Of a DNA stretch of 64,000 bases, positions 28,384-37,552 are shown in pieces. The DNA is taken from positions 124,001 through 188,000 of the forward strand of contig NZ_LDTZ01000013.1 of assembly GCF_001186365.1 (NCBI RefSeq), read 5' to 3'. The position numbers and the translations under genes were made by a program. Source of the DNA: Gordonia jacobaea. GTDB lineage: Bacteria; Actinomycetota; Actinomycetes; Mycobacteriales; Mycobacteriaceae. The stretch's first letter is position 1. Each line of letters starts with the position of its first letter. The notes below the pieces were generated by a model. It was not told the origin of the DNA. It did not search any database and saw nothing but the letters and a program-made list of their open reading frames with translations.

Positions 28384-29339
28384 CCACTGCCTCCACTGCG
28401 GCGATCGCAGATGCCCTCGGTGGGGCATCGGCGGTGACGATTCTCTGCCATGTGCGACCCGACGCAGACACCATCGGTAGTGGACTCGCGCTGGGGCTCG
28501 CGTTGAAGACACGCGGCCTCGATGTCGAGGTGTCCTATCCCGGTCCCGAGAGCCTGCCCGTTGCGCTGCGCGACCTGCCCGGGGCGCGGGATCTACTCGT
28601 CGAACCCGATGCACTCAAGGGTCACGACGTGACGGTGTCGGTCGACGCCGCCGGACCTGATCGGCTCGGCGAACTGGCCGCGGTCTTCGAGCGTGCGGTC
28701 ACATCGGTCGTCGTCGATCATCACATGTCCAACGGGGGTTTCGGCGACCTCGACTTCGTCGACCCCGACGCCGACTGCACCGCGGTGCTCGTCCTGCGAC
28801 TCATCGACGAACTCGACGTTCCGCTGAACGCCGACATCGCGACGTGCCTGTACGCGGGTCTCGCGACAGATACGGGATCGTTCAAATGGGCGCGCCCCGA
28901 CTCGTTTCGGGTCGCGGCGCGACTGCTCGACAGCGGAGTCGACGGTCGACGGTGGAGTCGGGCGCTATTCGACACCCACCCCTTCTCGTGGCTGTCCATG
29001 GTGGCCGGGGTGTTGGCTTCGGCGACGTTCGTCCCGGAAGCAGCCGACGGTGCGGGACTCGTCTACTCCGTCGTCGATCACGACGCGATGGTCGGCATGA
29101 GCTGGGAAGAGTCCGAGAGCATCATCGATATCGTGCGAACCACGGCAGGCGCCGAGATCGCGGCGGTGTTCAAGGAGATCGAACCGACGAGTTGGACGGT
29201 CTCGTTGCGGTCGAAGGCCTCGGTCGATCTGGTTCCGATCGCACGCGCACTCGGCGGCGGTGGACATCGACACGCCTCCGGGTACAGCGATACCGGGAGC
29301 GCGTCTGAGGTCGTCGATCGGCTGGTGGGGTTGCTCTGA
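28380..29339 (+). CDS. nrnA: DHH-family phosphoesterase, NrnA-like
   Basis: A 319-residue bifunctional nanoRNase / pAp phosphatase type enzyme that degrades very short RNAs and 3'-phosphoadenosine 5'-phosphate. The metal motifs are [13 protein letters not shown], the eponymous VVDHHMSN near residue 117, and LATDTGSF. The DHHA1 domain closes the protein with [14 protein letters not shown] 28380 overlaps the rbfA stop. The M. tuberculosis counterpart Rv2837c lies in the same place; some homologues also cleave cyclic dinucleotides. Confidence 0.9.
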   Translation: MTTASTAAIADALGGASAVTILCHVRPDADTIGSGLALGLALKTRGLDVEVSYPGPESLPVALRDLPGARDLLVEPDALKGHDVTVSVDAAGPDRLGELAAVFERAVTSVVVDHHMSNGGFGDLDFVDPDADCTAVLVLRLIDELDVPLNADIATCLYAGLATDTGSFKWARPDSFRVAARLLDSGVDGRRWSRALFDTHPFSWLSMVAGVLASATFVPEAADGAGLVYSVVDHDAMVGMSWEESESIIDIVRTTAGAEIAAVFKEIEPTSWTVSLRSKASVDLVPIARALGGGGHRHASGYSDTGSASEVVDRLVGLL

Positions 29340-29404
29340 CCGAGCCCGACCGACAGGCCGACTCCGAGGCGAGCGCCCCGGACACGGGGATACGCCGCAT
29401 CGCC

Positions 29405-30721
29405 GTGTTGTCGGTGTCGGCGCTTGCGGTGCTGACCGCGCCGCCGCTGTATCTACTCCTCGACCTCGCCGTCGTGGGACGCCTCGGCGGCGACGAACTG
29501 GCTGCGCTCGGCGTCGGCGCTCTGGTGCTCTCCGTGATCAGCACCCAGCTCACCTTTCTCTCATACGGGACAACCGCGCGATCCGCTCGACGCTTCGGCG
29601 CGGGTGATCGCGCGGGTGCGGTGGGAGAGGGCGTGCAGGCGACGTGGCTCGCGCTCGGCGTCGGTGCGGTGATTGTCGCCGTGATCTATCCGCTCGCGCC
29701 GTGGGTGATGCGACTCATGGTCGGCTCGTCGGGTCCGGATGCGAGTCACGTTGCGGCGGAAGCGACGTCGTGGTTGCGAATCGCGTGCTTCGGCGTGCCG
29801 CTCATTCTTGTGTCGATGGCGGGCAACGGCTGGATGCGTGGCGTCCAGGAGACCCGTCGACCGGTCGTGTACGTCGTGATCGGATTGTCGATCGGGGCGG
29901 TTCTGCTGGTTGGGCTGGTGCACGGGCTGTGGTTCTTCCCGCGGCTCGGCTTGCAGGGAAGCGCAGTTGCCAACGTCGTCGGACAGTCGATCACCGGTCT
30001 GCTGTTCGCGGTGCGACTCCTCCGTGAGGTACTTCCCGACGGTGGGCGTCGCGCGCTACGTCCTCGATGGGCCGTGATCAAGGCGCAACTCGTGATGGCG
30101 CGCGACCTCGTTGCGCGCAGCCTCTCGTTCCAGGTGTGCTTCCTCTCGGCGGCTGCTGTTGCCGCCCGCTTCGGGGTGGCCGCTGTCGCTGCTCATCAGT
30201 TGACACTTCAACTGTGGGAGTTCATGTCGCTGTTCCTCGACTCGGTGGCCATCGCGGCTCAGGCGTTGGTCGGTGCCGCGCTCGGGGCGGGTGCGGTCAC
30301 GGCGGCGCAGAACGTCGCCCGCCGGGTGACCGTCGTCTCGGTGGTGGCTGCGTCGACAATGGCGGCGGTCTTCGCCCTCGGCGCCGGCGTGCTGCCGAGG
30401 CTGTTCACCAGCGATGCCCGTGTGCTTGACGCCATCGGTACGCCCTGGTGGTTCTTTGTCGCCATGCTGCCGATCGCGGGTGTCGTGTTCGCGCTCGACG
30501 GCGTGCTCCTGGGCAGCGGCGACGCCGCTTACCTGAGGACTGCGACGTTGGTGGCAGCGCTCGTCGGGTTCTTACCGCTGATCTGGCTGTCGCTGGCGTT
30601 CGACTGGGGGTTGGCCGGCATCTGGACGGGCCTCGTGGTGTTCATGGTGATTCGCATGCTGACCGTCGTGTGGCGGATTCGGTCGGGCCGGTGGCAGCGG
30701 GTCGGGCACGAGCGCGGATAG
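29405..30721 (+). CDS. dinF: MATE-family efflux protein, DinF type
   Basis: A 438-residue membrane protein with about 12 hydrophobic segments, a MatE family antiporter. It follows nrnA as in M. tuberculosis (Rv2837c-Rv2836c). From GTG 29405 the protein begins directly with helix 1 (MLSVSALAVLTAPPLY). Close homologues usually have a short Arg-containing cytosolic N terminus, and such a sequence (TGIRRIAV) is encoded in frame just upstream, but without ATG, GTG or TTG. The true start may be a CTG at 29336 overlapping the nrnA stop. The transported compound is unknown. Confidence 0.87.
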   Translation: MLSVSALAVLTAPPLYLLLDLAVVGRLGGDELAALGVGALVLSVISTQLTFLSYGTTARSARRFGAGDRAGAVGEGVQATWLALGVGAVIVAVIYPLAPWVMRLMVGSSGPDASHVAAEATSWLRIACFGVPLILVSMAGNGWMRGVQETRRPVVYVVIGLSIGAVLLVGLVHGLWFFPRLGLQGSAVANVVGQSITGLLFAVRLLREVLPDGGRRALRPRWAVIKAQLVMARDLVARSLSFQVCFLSAAAVAARFGVAAVAAHQLTLQLWEFMSLFLDSVAIAAQALVGAALGAGAVTAAQNVARRVTVVSVVAASTMAAVFALGAGVLPRLFTSDARVLDAIGTPWWFFVAMLPIAGVVFALDGVLLGSGDAAYLRTATLVAALVGFLPLIWLSLAFDWGLAGIWTGLVVFMVIRMLTVVWRIRSGRWQRVGHERG

Positions 30722-30772
30722 CCGACGGCACCACTGCCTGCCTGGAAACGCGTAACTGGCATCCTGCGAGGG

Positions 30773-33700
30773 TCAGCGGCGCCCGGGTACAAAGTGACCT
30801 AATTCATCGTATCTATCGTCGACCCAGTTGAAGAAATCCTGTGACTTATTTCCGAAATCACTGGCGCGGTCAGATAAATAGTGACTCGCATCCGAGAAAC
30901 CTTGGTCGACCCGAGACTTCACTTGCGCGATGGCTTGATTTCCAGAGCTCCGAACCGCGGCTCTGAAATCCGGGTCCTGAAACATATCTACAGCGTCGTT
31001 AAATCCCGTACTGAAATCATTCAGTCCGGTCTTGATGTTTTCCGAATTGCGTGCGTAGAACAGACCGAAGTCCATTGACACTCCCACCACACTTCCCGCT
31101 GAGAATCCGACGGCGGCACCCGCGAGGCAACCCGCACCTGCGACATAGAATGTCGCTGCTGCCCCAATTGCGCATCCGGTCGCCGCTCCGATGACTGGTG
31201 CGGATGCCGCTAACAGATCGAAGGACGCGTCAATTCGTTCTTGGTCGGTTTTGGCATTGATGAGGTCATCCGTTGCTTGCACGATTGAGTACGCCATCAG
31301 CGCATTTCCGCCGACCTTGCCGACAAACCCCACAGATTTGACGCCCTTTGAGCCCACGGCGAGATTCTTAAGTGTGGATGCTCGCGCGCTTCTCTCTGCC
31401 AGTTCACGTTGGGTGAAGACTTTGTTGAAGTATTGCTGCACTCGCACTGAGCTCTCTGTGTGGAGCATGCGTTCGAGCTCGGTGAGGGTGAAGAAGCGAG
31501 TGTCTGCGAGACTCATCTCCAACTGTCGGGCCACGGAAGCGCGGCGCGGCAACTCGTCGAAGGCGTAGTCGCTGAGTAGTGATGTTTCCAATGCCGTAAG
31601 ACCATACAGTCTGCCGACCTTGGCTCGCTGTGAGTATTTATGGAGTGCTTCTGGAAGGTCATGGAATGCCGCCACGCCGTCGTATCCGAGTGTCGCGAGC
31701 GTAAGGAAGTTACGCGCGCGCTCTACTATCGTTAATTCGCCATGTGCATCCACAAGATTAGAGCTGGCGTTTCTGAGTAGCTCCATGTACTCGTCGACTG
31801 ATTCGGACGGTATAACGACTCGGTTATGCGTATTGCTGGGCAACCACGGGAAGAAGGTGCTGTCAAAGTTGCCAACGAAGATCGACTCACTGTGAGTGCT
31901 ACCTGAGGCCCACCCGTCTGAGACCGTGACATCGATCGTGTCACGGTAGTAGGGGTTGGTAGTAGGACGCGGAACATATTGCAACTGACCGGTACTCAGA
32001 AGAATGACGTTACCGCCATTGCGGGTTCGTGCAGCGATGTCGAGTGGATCGCCGTCTTGATCGGCCGTTACAACATCGAAGATGTATGGCGACTCAGTGG
32101 TGTTGATCCACACCTCGGGCGCATAGTTGTGGAACTGGACGTGGCCTGCGATGGTGACAACTTGAGCGTCGCCGCCGTCATCGGTCAGCGTGAAACTCAA
32201 TGGAACGTCATATGCCCCACGGTGTGCGCGAGTGAGGTCGGGAAGCAGCTCGAATGTGGCAGTTGCATCCTTCGCCAATCCGAGGATGCCTGGTGCGTTA
32301 CTCGAATTAGGATCGGCAGGAACGAAGTTTGACATCCTCCAACCGGTCATCTGGTTGTGGGTTACGCTGTCCCACTGTGTGTCTGGTGAATTGAGTAGCG
32401 CGCTGGCGGAATTGCTCCAGTCGATGTAGCCACCGTCAGGATCGACAGCGCTGACCGAGAACGCGGTATCGCTGAGTTTTTTTACGGTGATGACGAGCTT
32501 CTGGTTGATTCGTGTGAACGCGTAATCGAGCACGACAGTTTCCGTGGTGGTGCCGCCGCGTCCGTCTGAAGCAAGCACTGTGAAGGCGTCAGAGGCGTGT
32601 CCTTGACGGAGCATCGCGGCCGTCGGTGTGTAGGTAAACGTACCGTCGCTGTGTGAGACAACGCTTCCCAGCGGCGGAGACATCACACTGAGCGTGACAG
32701 GGTCGCCGTCGGGGTCCGTGGTCTGCGCGTGAACCAGACTGACACCTGTCGTGGGTGATGGGGTCTGTGTAATCGTCAGTACGGGTGCGTGATTCGCCGC
32801 TTCAGGGGGAGTTTCGCTGTTCTGTCGCTTCGGTATCGCGGGGACGTTGCTGACCGGTAATGACTGGGGCACGGACGAATTGATCGAGGTGATCGATCCG
32901 AAGTACACCGGGTTGCCGCTGGCATCGCGTGGTGCCTGTACCGACAGGATATTGACACGTGCATCTTTGGTCGCGCTGAACGTCGACGACTCTCCTCGGC
33001 GGATCACCACGAAATCAACGATCTCGATGCCTGACAGTCTAGAAACAGCTATCTCGTCTGAGCCGCCGTTGTACACGGTCACTCGTCGATTGGCGTCGAC
33101 GGAGTAACTGATACCCGCGACTTGCGGGTCGGTGTACGACGGCGTCGTAGGTGTGGTCGCGGAAACCGGGTCGCTGGGATCGACGAAGCGATTGGCCGGG
33201 TCGAGACTTGCGTAGTCCGTGCCTTTTCGCGGAAGGGTGATGGTGCCGTCGGCGACCGATACGGACGAGTAGACCCCGGTGATCGGCGACATGCTGAGGT
33301 AGCCGAACACCTGTGGCTGTCCACTCACCCGGGGTTTTTGAAGTAGGTACATCGATGTGCCGAGAAGCGCACTCGCTTGCGCGGGGATGGTGAAAGACTC
33401 GCCGGCGCCGATGACTGACAATCCAAGGCCTGATCCTGCGCTGAGTATCGCGACCTCCGTCGAGCTCTCATTATGCAGCGTGACCGCGTCTGAGCCATCC
33501 GCAGCAACGCTGTAGGTGAGCCCCACCGGGTACGACACTCCTGGACTGGTTTTAGTTGACCAGTCCTGGTCTTTGGGGTCGACGAATCGATTCGCGACAT
33601 CGGGATCTGGGGTGGGAAGATTCCGATTCTCGTATCGTGGCAACTCGGTCGTGCGTCCCACCGAGTCGACAGTCTCGGCTGTGACCACGTTGATGGCAGG

Positions 33701-34846
33701 TGTGCCCGGACCGACGCTGATCGAGCTCGCTCGTACTGTTCCGAATACATGCGCTTCCCCGCCATTCCGAGCAGTTTGGAGAAGATATGCATTTGTGCCG
33801 GCAGTAGTTGTCGATTCTTTGCCCGCGGTGTACGTGGTTCCTGCGTTCACCACCACCAATTCCAGGTCGGATAGACCGGGCACGCCTACGATTGCGATGT
33901 CGGCGCCGCTGTCGTTGTGGAGTGTGAAGACGCCGGAGCCGTCGGTCGGAATGCTGTAGGTGACGCCCGCAGGTGCGCTGTCGGTGACGGCATGCCCTTG
34001 ATCCCAATCGGCATCCGCCGGATCCAGAAACCTATTCCCTGGGTCGGCGCCGACGGCTGCTAGAGCGACTGTCGGGACAGCGGAGCCGTCGATCTCCTCG
34101 GTTCGTCGCGCGCTTCCGGCCGCAGCGGTGGTTTGCGTCCCGATCAGGAGCCCGGTGTTGACCGGTGAAGCGGGCGTGGAGTTGGCGTACTGAGTAGCGG
34201 GCGCCTCGGCCACGACGGCTGGCTTACTGGAAATGGCCTGCAGCGTTTCGGTTTCTGAGGGCGTCAGCCACATACCGGTGTCCTCCGGTGTCGAATCGAC
34301 TGGAGCTTCGTCAGGTGCCGATGCGGCAGGAGTTGGCGAGTGGCTATCCGGAGCGGCGGCCGAAGTAGGCGTCGCAACGCTCGGTTCGGTTCGAGTGATT
34401 GACGGTGCAGTGACGGACTGCGCGGGTACCGAAACAGGTGCGCTCGGCGTGGCTGCGGTCGACGTCGGGACCGGTGGTACTGGCACTTGGTTTGCGGCCG
34501 ACGTCGGCGCCGATGTCGACACCGCCGGGGGAGGTGATGCGGGTGTGGACGTCGACCCGGTGGCCACCTCGCTCGGAACAGTCACTGCGGCAGGCGGTTC
34601 GGAGTGTCCAGGGCTCAGCGTGGCAGGTGCGCTCGAACCGGGATCGTTGCTGGTGGTCGAGTCGGTGGTAGTGGCCTCCTGCGTCGGCGGAGCCGAGTCG
34701 GGGCCACCGCTGTCTGGCTGACTCATTGGAGTGGTGTCGGCAGCGGCAATGGCGGGTCCGCCTGCCGCGAGAACTCCAGCCGCAAATACCACTGACCCAG
34801 CAAGACGACGAGCCCGACGGACATTCTTGATTGAATGCTTCGACAT
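30773..34846 (-). CDS. Giant secreted multidomain protein, 1357 residues
   Basis: A secreted or surface protein I do not recognise. A signal peptide (VRRARRLAGSVVFAAG, cleavage after AIAAA) is followed by a Ser/Thr/Pro-rich stalk (about 37-250). Three copies of a module of roughly 120 residues start with NRFxDP at about 271, 419 and 552. Ig/cadherin-like strands with DPDGDPVT and DQDGDPL occupy about 687-990. The last 370 residues are mostly helical, with an uncharged Gly/Ala-rich stretch at about 1208-1258 (ATGCAIGAAATFYVAGAG) that looks like a membrane hairpin. A good AAGGAG site precedes the ATG. Base composition is visibly more AT-rich than its neighbours, especially in the C-terminal third, which suggests transfer. 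An adhesin or a contact-dependent effector is possible; neither is shown. Confidence 0.75.
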   Translation of the reverse strand: MSKHSIKNVRRARRLAGSVVFAAGVLAAGGPAIAAADTTPMSQPDSGGPDSAPPTQEATTTDSTTSNDPGSSAPATLSPGHSEPPAAVTVPSEVATGSTSTPASPPPAVSTSAPTSAANQVPVPPVPTSTAATPSAPVSVPAQSVTAPSITRTEPSVATPTSAAAPDSHSPTPAASAPDEAPVDSTPEDTGMWLTPSETETLQAISSKPAVVAEAPATQYANSTPASPVNTGLLIGTQTTAAAGSARRTEEIDGSAVPTVALAAVGADPGNRFLDPADADWDQGHAVTDSAPAGVTYSIPTDGSGVFTLHNDSGADIAIVGVPGLSDLELVVVNAGTTYTAGKESTTTAGTNAYLLQTARNGGEAHVFGTVRASSISVGPGTPAINVVTAETVDSVGRTTELPRYENRNLPTPDPDVANRFVDPKDQDWSTKTSPGVSYPVGLTYSVAADGSDAVTLHNESSTEVAILSAGSGLGLSVIGAGESFTIPAQASALLGTSMYLLQKPRVSGQPQVFGYLSMSPITGVYSSVSVADGTITLPRKGTDYASLDPANRFVDPSDPVSATTPTTPSYTDPQVAGISYSVDANRRVTVYNGGSDEIAVSRLSGIEIVDFVVIRRGESSTFSATKDARVNILSVQAPRDASGNPVYFGSITSINSSVPQSLPVSNVPAIPKRQNSETPPEAANHAPVLTITQTPSPTTGVSLVHAQTTDPDGDPVTLSVMSPPLGSVVSHSDGTFTYTPTAAMLRQGHASDAFTVLASDGRGGTTTETVVLDYAFTRINQKLVITVKKLSDTAFSVSAVDPDGGYIDWSNSASALLNSPDTQWDSVTHNQMTGWRMSNFVPADPNSSNAPGILGLAKDATATFELLPDLTRAHRGAYDVPLSFTLTDDGGDAQVVTIAGHVQFHNYAPEVWINTTESPYIFDVVTADQDGDPLDIAARTRNGGNVILLSTGQLQYVPRPTTNPYYRDTIDVTVSDGWASGSTHSESIFVGNFDSTFFPWLPSNTHNRVVIPSESVDEYMELLRNASSNLVDAHGELTIVERARNFLTLATLGYDGVAAFHDLPEALHKYSQRAKVGRLYGLTALETSLLSDYAFDELPRRASVARQLEMSLADTRFFTLTELERMLHTESSVRVQQYFNKVFTQRELAERSARASTLKNLAVGSKGVKSVGFVGKVGGNALMAYSIVQATDDLINAKTDQERIDASFDLLAASAPVIGAATGCAIGAAATFYVAGAGCLAGAAVGFSAGSVVGVSMDFGLFYARNSENIKTGLNDFSTGFNDAVDMFQDPDFRAAVRSSGNQAIAQVKSRVDQGFSDASHYLSDRASDFGNKSQDFFNWVDDRYDELGHFVPGRR

Positions 34847-34865
34847 CTGCGGCCGCTCCTTATCG

Positions 34866-34871
34866 ATTATG
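34866..34871 (-). promoter_or_regulatory. Possible -10 (CATAAT) of the giant secreted protein gene
   Basis: Read on the minus strand, CATAAT lies about 19 bases before the start codon in an AT-rich upstream region. The AAGGAG ribosome site lies between. Weak support only. Confidence 0.25.
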
Positions 34872-35073
34872 AAATCGAGTCAGAAGTAGCACGGATCGAA
34901 AAGGCGCGATCTGTCAGAAGCCGCTGGCTATTGGAAATCATCCGTTCGGATCACAGCAGATTCCCAGAATTGGACTGAATCTAACGTGAGTCCCAACTTT
35001 GAGTCGGTTTCCTTACGCCTGCCAAACGGCCGGCTCGTGCAGAAGATTCAGTGCGTCGGTGCGCGGCGACCAC

Positions 35074-35853
35074 TCAGTAGCCGGGATGTGGATACGCAGG
35101 TACCGGTCTGCTCTGAGTGCGTCCGCGTCGGATGGCGAGGCCGATTCCGTCGCACGCCCACACACTGAGGATGCCGAGCACACAAAAGCCTATGAATACG
35201 ACGCCGTCGAGAAGCGACGCAGTTATGTACGACTTCGGATAGTGGATTGCCTGCTCGATCCATCCCCCCGCCGCGCTGAGCGCGAGCGCCGGGATGATGC
35301 CGATCAACGCGAATGCAGTTTTTCTGCGTGCGAGTGACCACCCCGCCACGACGCCAAGAATGACGAGTCCGTTATTGGCGCTGTACCACCATTCGAATTC
35401 GGCGTAGGTCCAGCCCGAGTAGAGGCGTGGGCCCGAGATAGCCCACAGTGCGTCGAGTACACGTTGCAATCCCAGGAGCACCAAGGCAGCGCCGGGACCG
35501 AGGATTCGTTGCGGAGTGGACCGGGCCCACACGGCGAGGACGCCCACGTATAACAGGGCTGCCAACGTCCAGACGCTGAATCTCCACCAATCGTGCAACC
35601 CGAACTCGCTCAGAGCGATTTGGAGCGCGCAGCTCACAACAAAGAAGAATCCGCCGATCGCTGCGCTGACCAGGGCTTGTGCCCACCAGGGGCCGCGGTC
35701 GCCGAGAGGTGTGCGGGCTCGGCGGCGTGGTGGGTACATCGGGTACGGGGGCTGGTACGAAGGCCCAGGTGGTTGTGCACTAGGCGGCTGGGGTTGGCTC
35801 GGATACACGTGCGCATCCTGACACAAGGTGGAACGCAACATCGAGTGGGTCAC
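35074..35853 (-). CDS. Six-helix membrane protein with Pro-rich N terminus
   Basis: A 259-residue protein of unknown function. The first 50 residues are rich in Pro, Gln and Tyr (SQPQPPSAQPPGPSYQPPY) and end with a basic RRRAR. About six hydrophobic segments follow, for example SAAIGGFFFVVSCALQIAL, ALLYVGVLAVW, LVILGVVAGW and FIGFCVLGILSVWACDGIG. The basic N terminus suggests it faces the cytosol. It lies 227 bases upstream of the giant secreted protein gene on the same strand, and may belong with it as an anchor, export helper or protective partner; that is inference. Confidence 0.7.
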   Translation of the reverse strand: MTHSMLRSTLCQDAHVYPSQPQPPSAQPPGPSYQPPYPMYPPRRRARTPLGDRGPWWAQALVSAAIGGFFFVVSCALQIALSEFGLHDWWRFSVWTLAALLYVGVLAVWARSTPQRILGPGAALVLLGLQRVLDALWAISGPRLYSGWTYAEFEWWYSANNGLVILGVVAGWSLARRKTAFALIGIIPALALSAAGGWIEQAIHYPKSYITASLLDGVVFIGFCVLGILSVWACDGIGLAIRRGRTQSRPVPAYPHPGY

Positions 35854-35911
35854 CGGTGATTCATTCGGTTGAAAACAGTGGCGCCGCGGCCATCTGGCAC
35901 GATGGATCCTC

Positions 35912-36898
35912 GTGGCTACACTCTGGGCGATCAGCGATCTTCACGTCGCGCACCGCGGCAACGAGAGCATCGTCGACCAGATTCGACCGTCGGCTCCCGA
36001 CGATTGGCTGATCGTCGCCGGCGACGTGTCCGAACGCACCGACGACATCATCGACACCCTGCGTCGACTCAAGGCTCGATTCGACACGGTGATCTGGGTG
36101 CCGGGCAATCATGAGCTCTACACCACCGCCAAGGACCCGCTGCAGATCTTCGGTGTCGCGCGCTACGACTACCTCGTCCAGGCGTGCCGCGACATCGGGG
36201 TGGTCACGCCGGAAGACATCTACCCGCTGTTCGACGCGGGCGATGGCAGCGAACCCGTCCGTGTCGTGCCGATGTTTCTGCTCTACGACTACACGTTCCG
36301 CCCGGAGGGCACCTCGACGGCGCTGCAGGCGCTCGCTGTCGCACGGGAACGCAACGTGGTGGCGACAGACGAGTTTTTGCTGTCCGCCGAGCCGTACCCG
36401 ACCCGGGACGCATGGGGGAGGGCCCGCATCGAGTCGACACGCAAGCGTCTCGAGGCACTCGACCCGGCAGAGAAGACCATCCTGATCAATCACTGGCCGC
36501 TGCGTCGCGAACCGACCGACGCGCTGTTCTACCCCGAATTCGCACTGTGGTGCGGCAGTGAACTCACCGCCGACTGGCACACGCGGTTCAACGCAGCATG
36601 CAGCGTCTACGGACATCTACACATCCCGCGCACCACCTGGTACGACGACGTGCGGTTCGAGGAGGTGTCGGTCGGATACCCGCGCGAGTGGAAGCGACGC
36701 GGCCTGCCCGAACCGCTGCTACGTCAGATCGCACCCGATCCCGGTGTGCGCGAACAGGATCTACCGGATCACGGTGCGCGCTTCAACCTGCCACCGGATT
36801 ACGCCGAGCGTGCCCGCGAGTTCGCCGAACGCGTGGCACAACGTCGAGCACAGCGAAGCTCGGGTCAGACAAGCTCGGGTCAGGAGGGCGACCAGTGA
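35912..36898 (+). CDS. Calcineurin-type metallophosphoesterase
   Basis: A 328-residue two-metal phosphoesterase. All family blocks are present: SDLHVAH, VAGDVSERTDD, PGNHELY, INHWPL and GHLHIPR. It corresponds to Rv2795c, which also sits just before pptT. In mycobacteria such a neighbour has been linked to PptT as a hydrolase that counteracts it, so a role in removing phosphopantetheine from carrier proteins is plausible (established for the mycobacterial relative, inferred here). The C terminus ends in two copies of a short SSGQ unit encoded by a 15-bp repeat. The stop overlaps the pptT start (GTGA). Confidence 0.9.
   Translation: MATLWAISDLHVAHRGNESIVDQIRPSAPDDWLIVAGDVSERTDDIIDTLRRLKARFDTVIWVPGNHELYTTAKDPLQIFGVARYDYLVQACRDIGVVTPEDIYPLFDAGDGSEPVRVVPMFLLYDYTFRPEGTSTALQALAVARERNVVATDEFLLSAEPYPTRDAWGRARIESTRKRLEALDPAEKTILINHWPLRREPTDALFYPEFALWCGSELTADWHTRFNAACSVYGHLHIPRTTWYDDVRFEEVSVGYPREWKRRGLPEPLLRQIAPDPGVREQDLPDHGARFNLPPDYAERAREFAERVAQRRAQRSSGQTSSGQEGDQ
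36856..36885 (+). repeat. 15-bp tandem repeat, two copies, at the end of the metallophosphoesterase gene
   Basis: AAGCTCGGGTCAG occurs at 36856 and 36871, encoding SSGQ twice. Confidence 0.8.
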
Positions 36899-37551
36899 TC
36901 GAACGACTCCTCCCACCAGGCGTTGCGTCCGCCGAATCCTTCGGCGACCCACCGGGTCTCGAGCCGATGCCCGCCGAGGAATCGCTGATCTCGCGCGCCG
37001 TCGAGAAGCGTCGTCGTGAGTTCATCACGGCGCGTCACTGCGCCCGTCAGGCGCTCGGCCAACTCGGGATCGAGCCGACGCCGATCATGCGCGGCGACAA
37101 GGGAATGCCGTTGTGGCCGAACCAGATCGTGGGCAGCCTGACACACTGCGACGGATATCGTGCCGCCATCGTCGCGTACGCGATGGGCGTCAGGACGCTG
37201 GGGATCGACGCCGAGCCGCACGACGTGCTGCCCGACGGCGTGCTCGAGCACACCAGCATCCCTGCCGAACGTGACGTCATCGCGCAGCGGCCGTCGGGGC
37301 TGCACTGGGATCGACTTCTGTTCTGCGCCAAGGAGACAACCTACAAGGCATGGTTCCCGCTGACCCAACGATGGCTCGGCTTCGAGGATGCCCACATCAC
37401 GTTCGAGCAGACCGCGGAAAATATGGGTACCTTCCGCTCCCGAATCCTGATCGACGGCTCGGTCATCGACGGGGGAACACCGATCACCGAGTTCTTCGGA
37501 CGCTGGCTGGTCGACGACGGTTACATCACCACGACGATCGTGATGAGCTGA
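36895..37551 (+). CDS. pptT: 4'-phosphopantetheinyl transferase, PptT type
   Basis: A 218-residue Sfp-type transferase that moves phosphopantetheine from CoA to carrier domains of polyketide, mycolate and siderophore synthases. The magnesium site GIDAEPHD and the second signature FCAKETTYKAW are both present, plus the N-terminal ARHCARQALGQLG. GTG 36895 overlaps the metallophosphoesterase stop. Order metallophosphoesterase-pptT-truB is as in M. tuberculosis (Rv2795c-Rv2793c). Confidence 0.93.
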   Translation: MIERLLPPGVASAESFGDPPGLEPMPAEESLISRAVEKRRREFITARHCARQALGQLGIEPTPIMRGDKGMPLWPNQIVGSLTHCDGYRAAIVAYAMGVRTLGIDAEPHDVLPDGVLEHTSIPAERDVIAQRPSGLHWDRLLFCAKETTYKAWFPLTQRWLGFEDAHITFEQTAENMGTFRSRILIDGSVIDGGTPITEFFGRWLVDDGYITTTIVMS

Positions 37552-37552
37552 C

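Noticed and set aside
34847..35073. A small gene between the giant secreted protein and the membrane protein
   Set aside because: Short frames here lack ribosome sites and conserved features; the AT-rich stretch looks like a promoter region.
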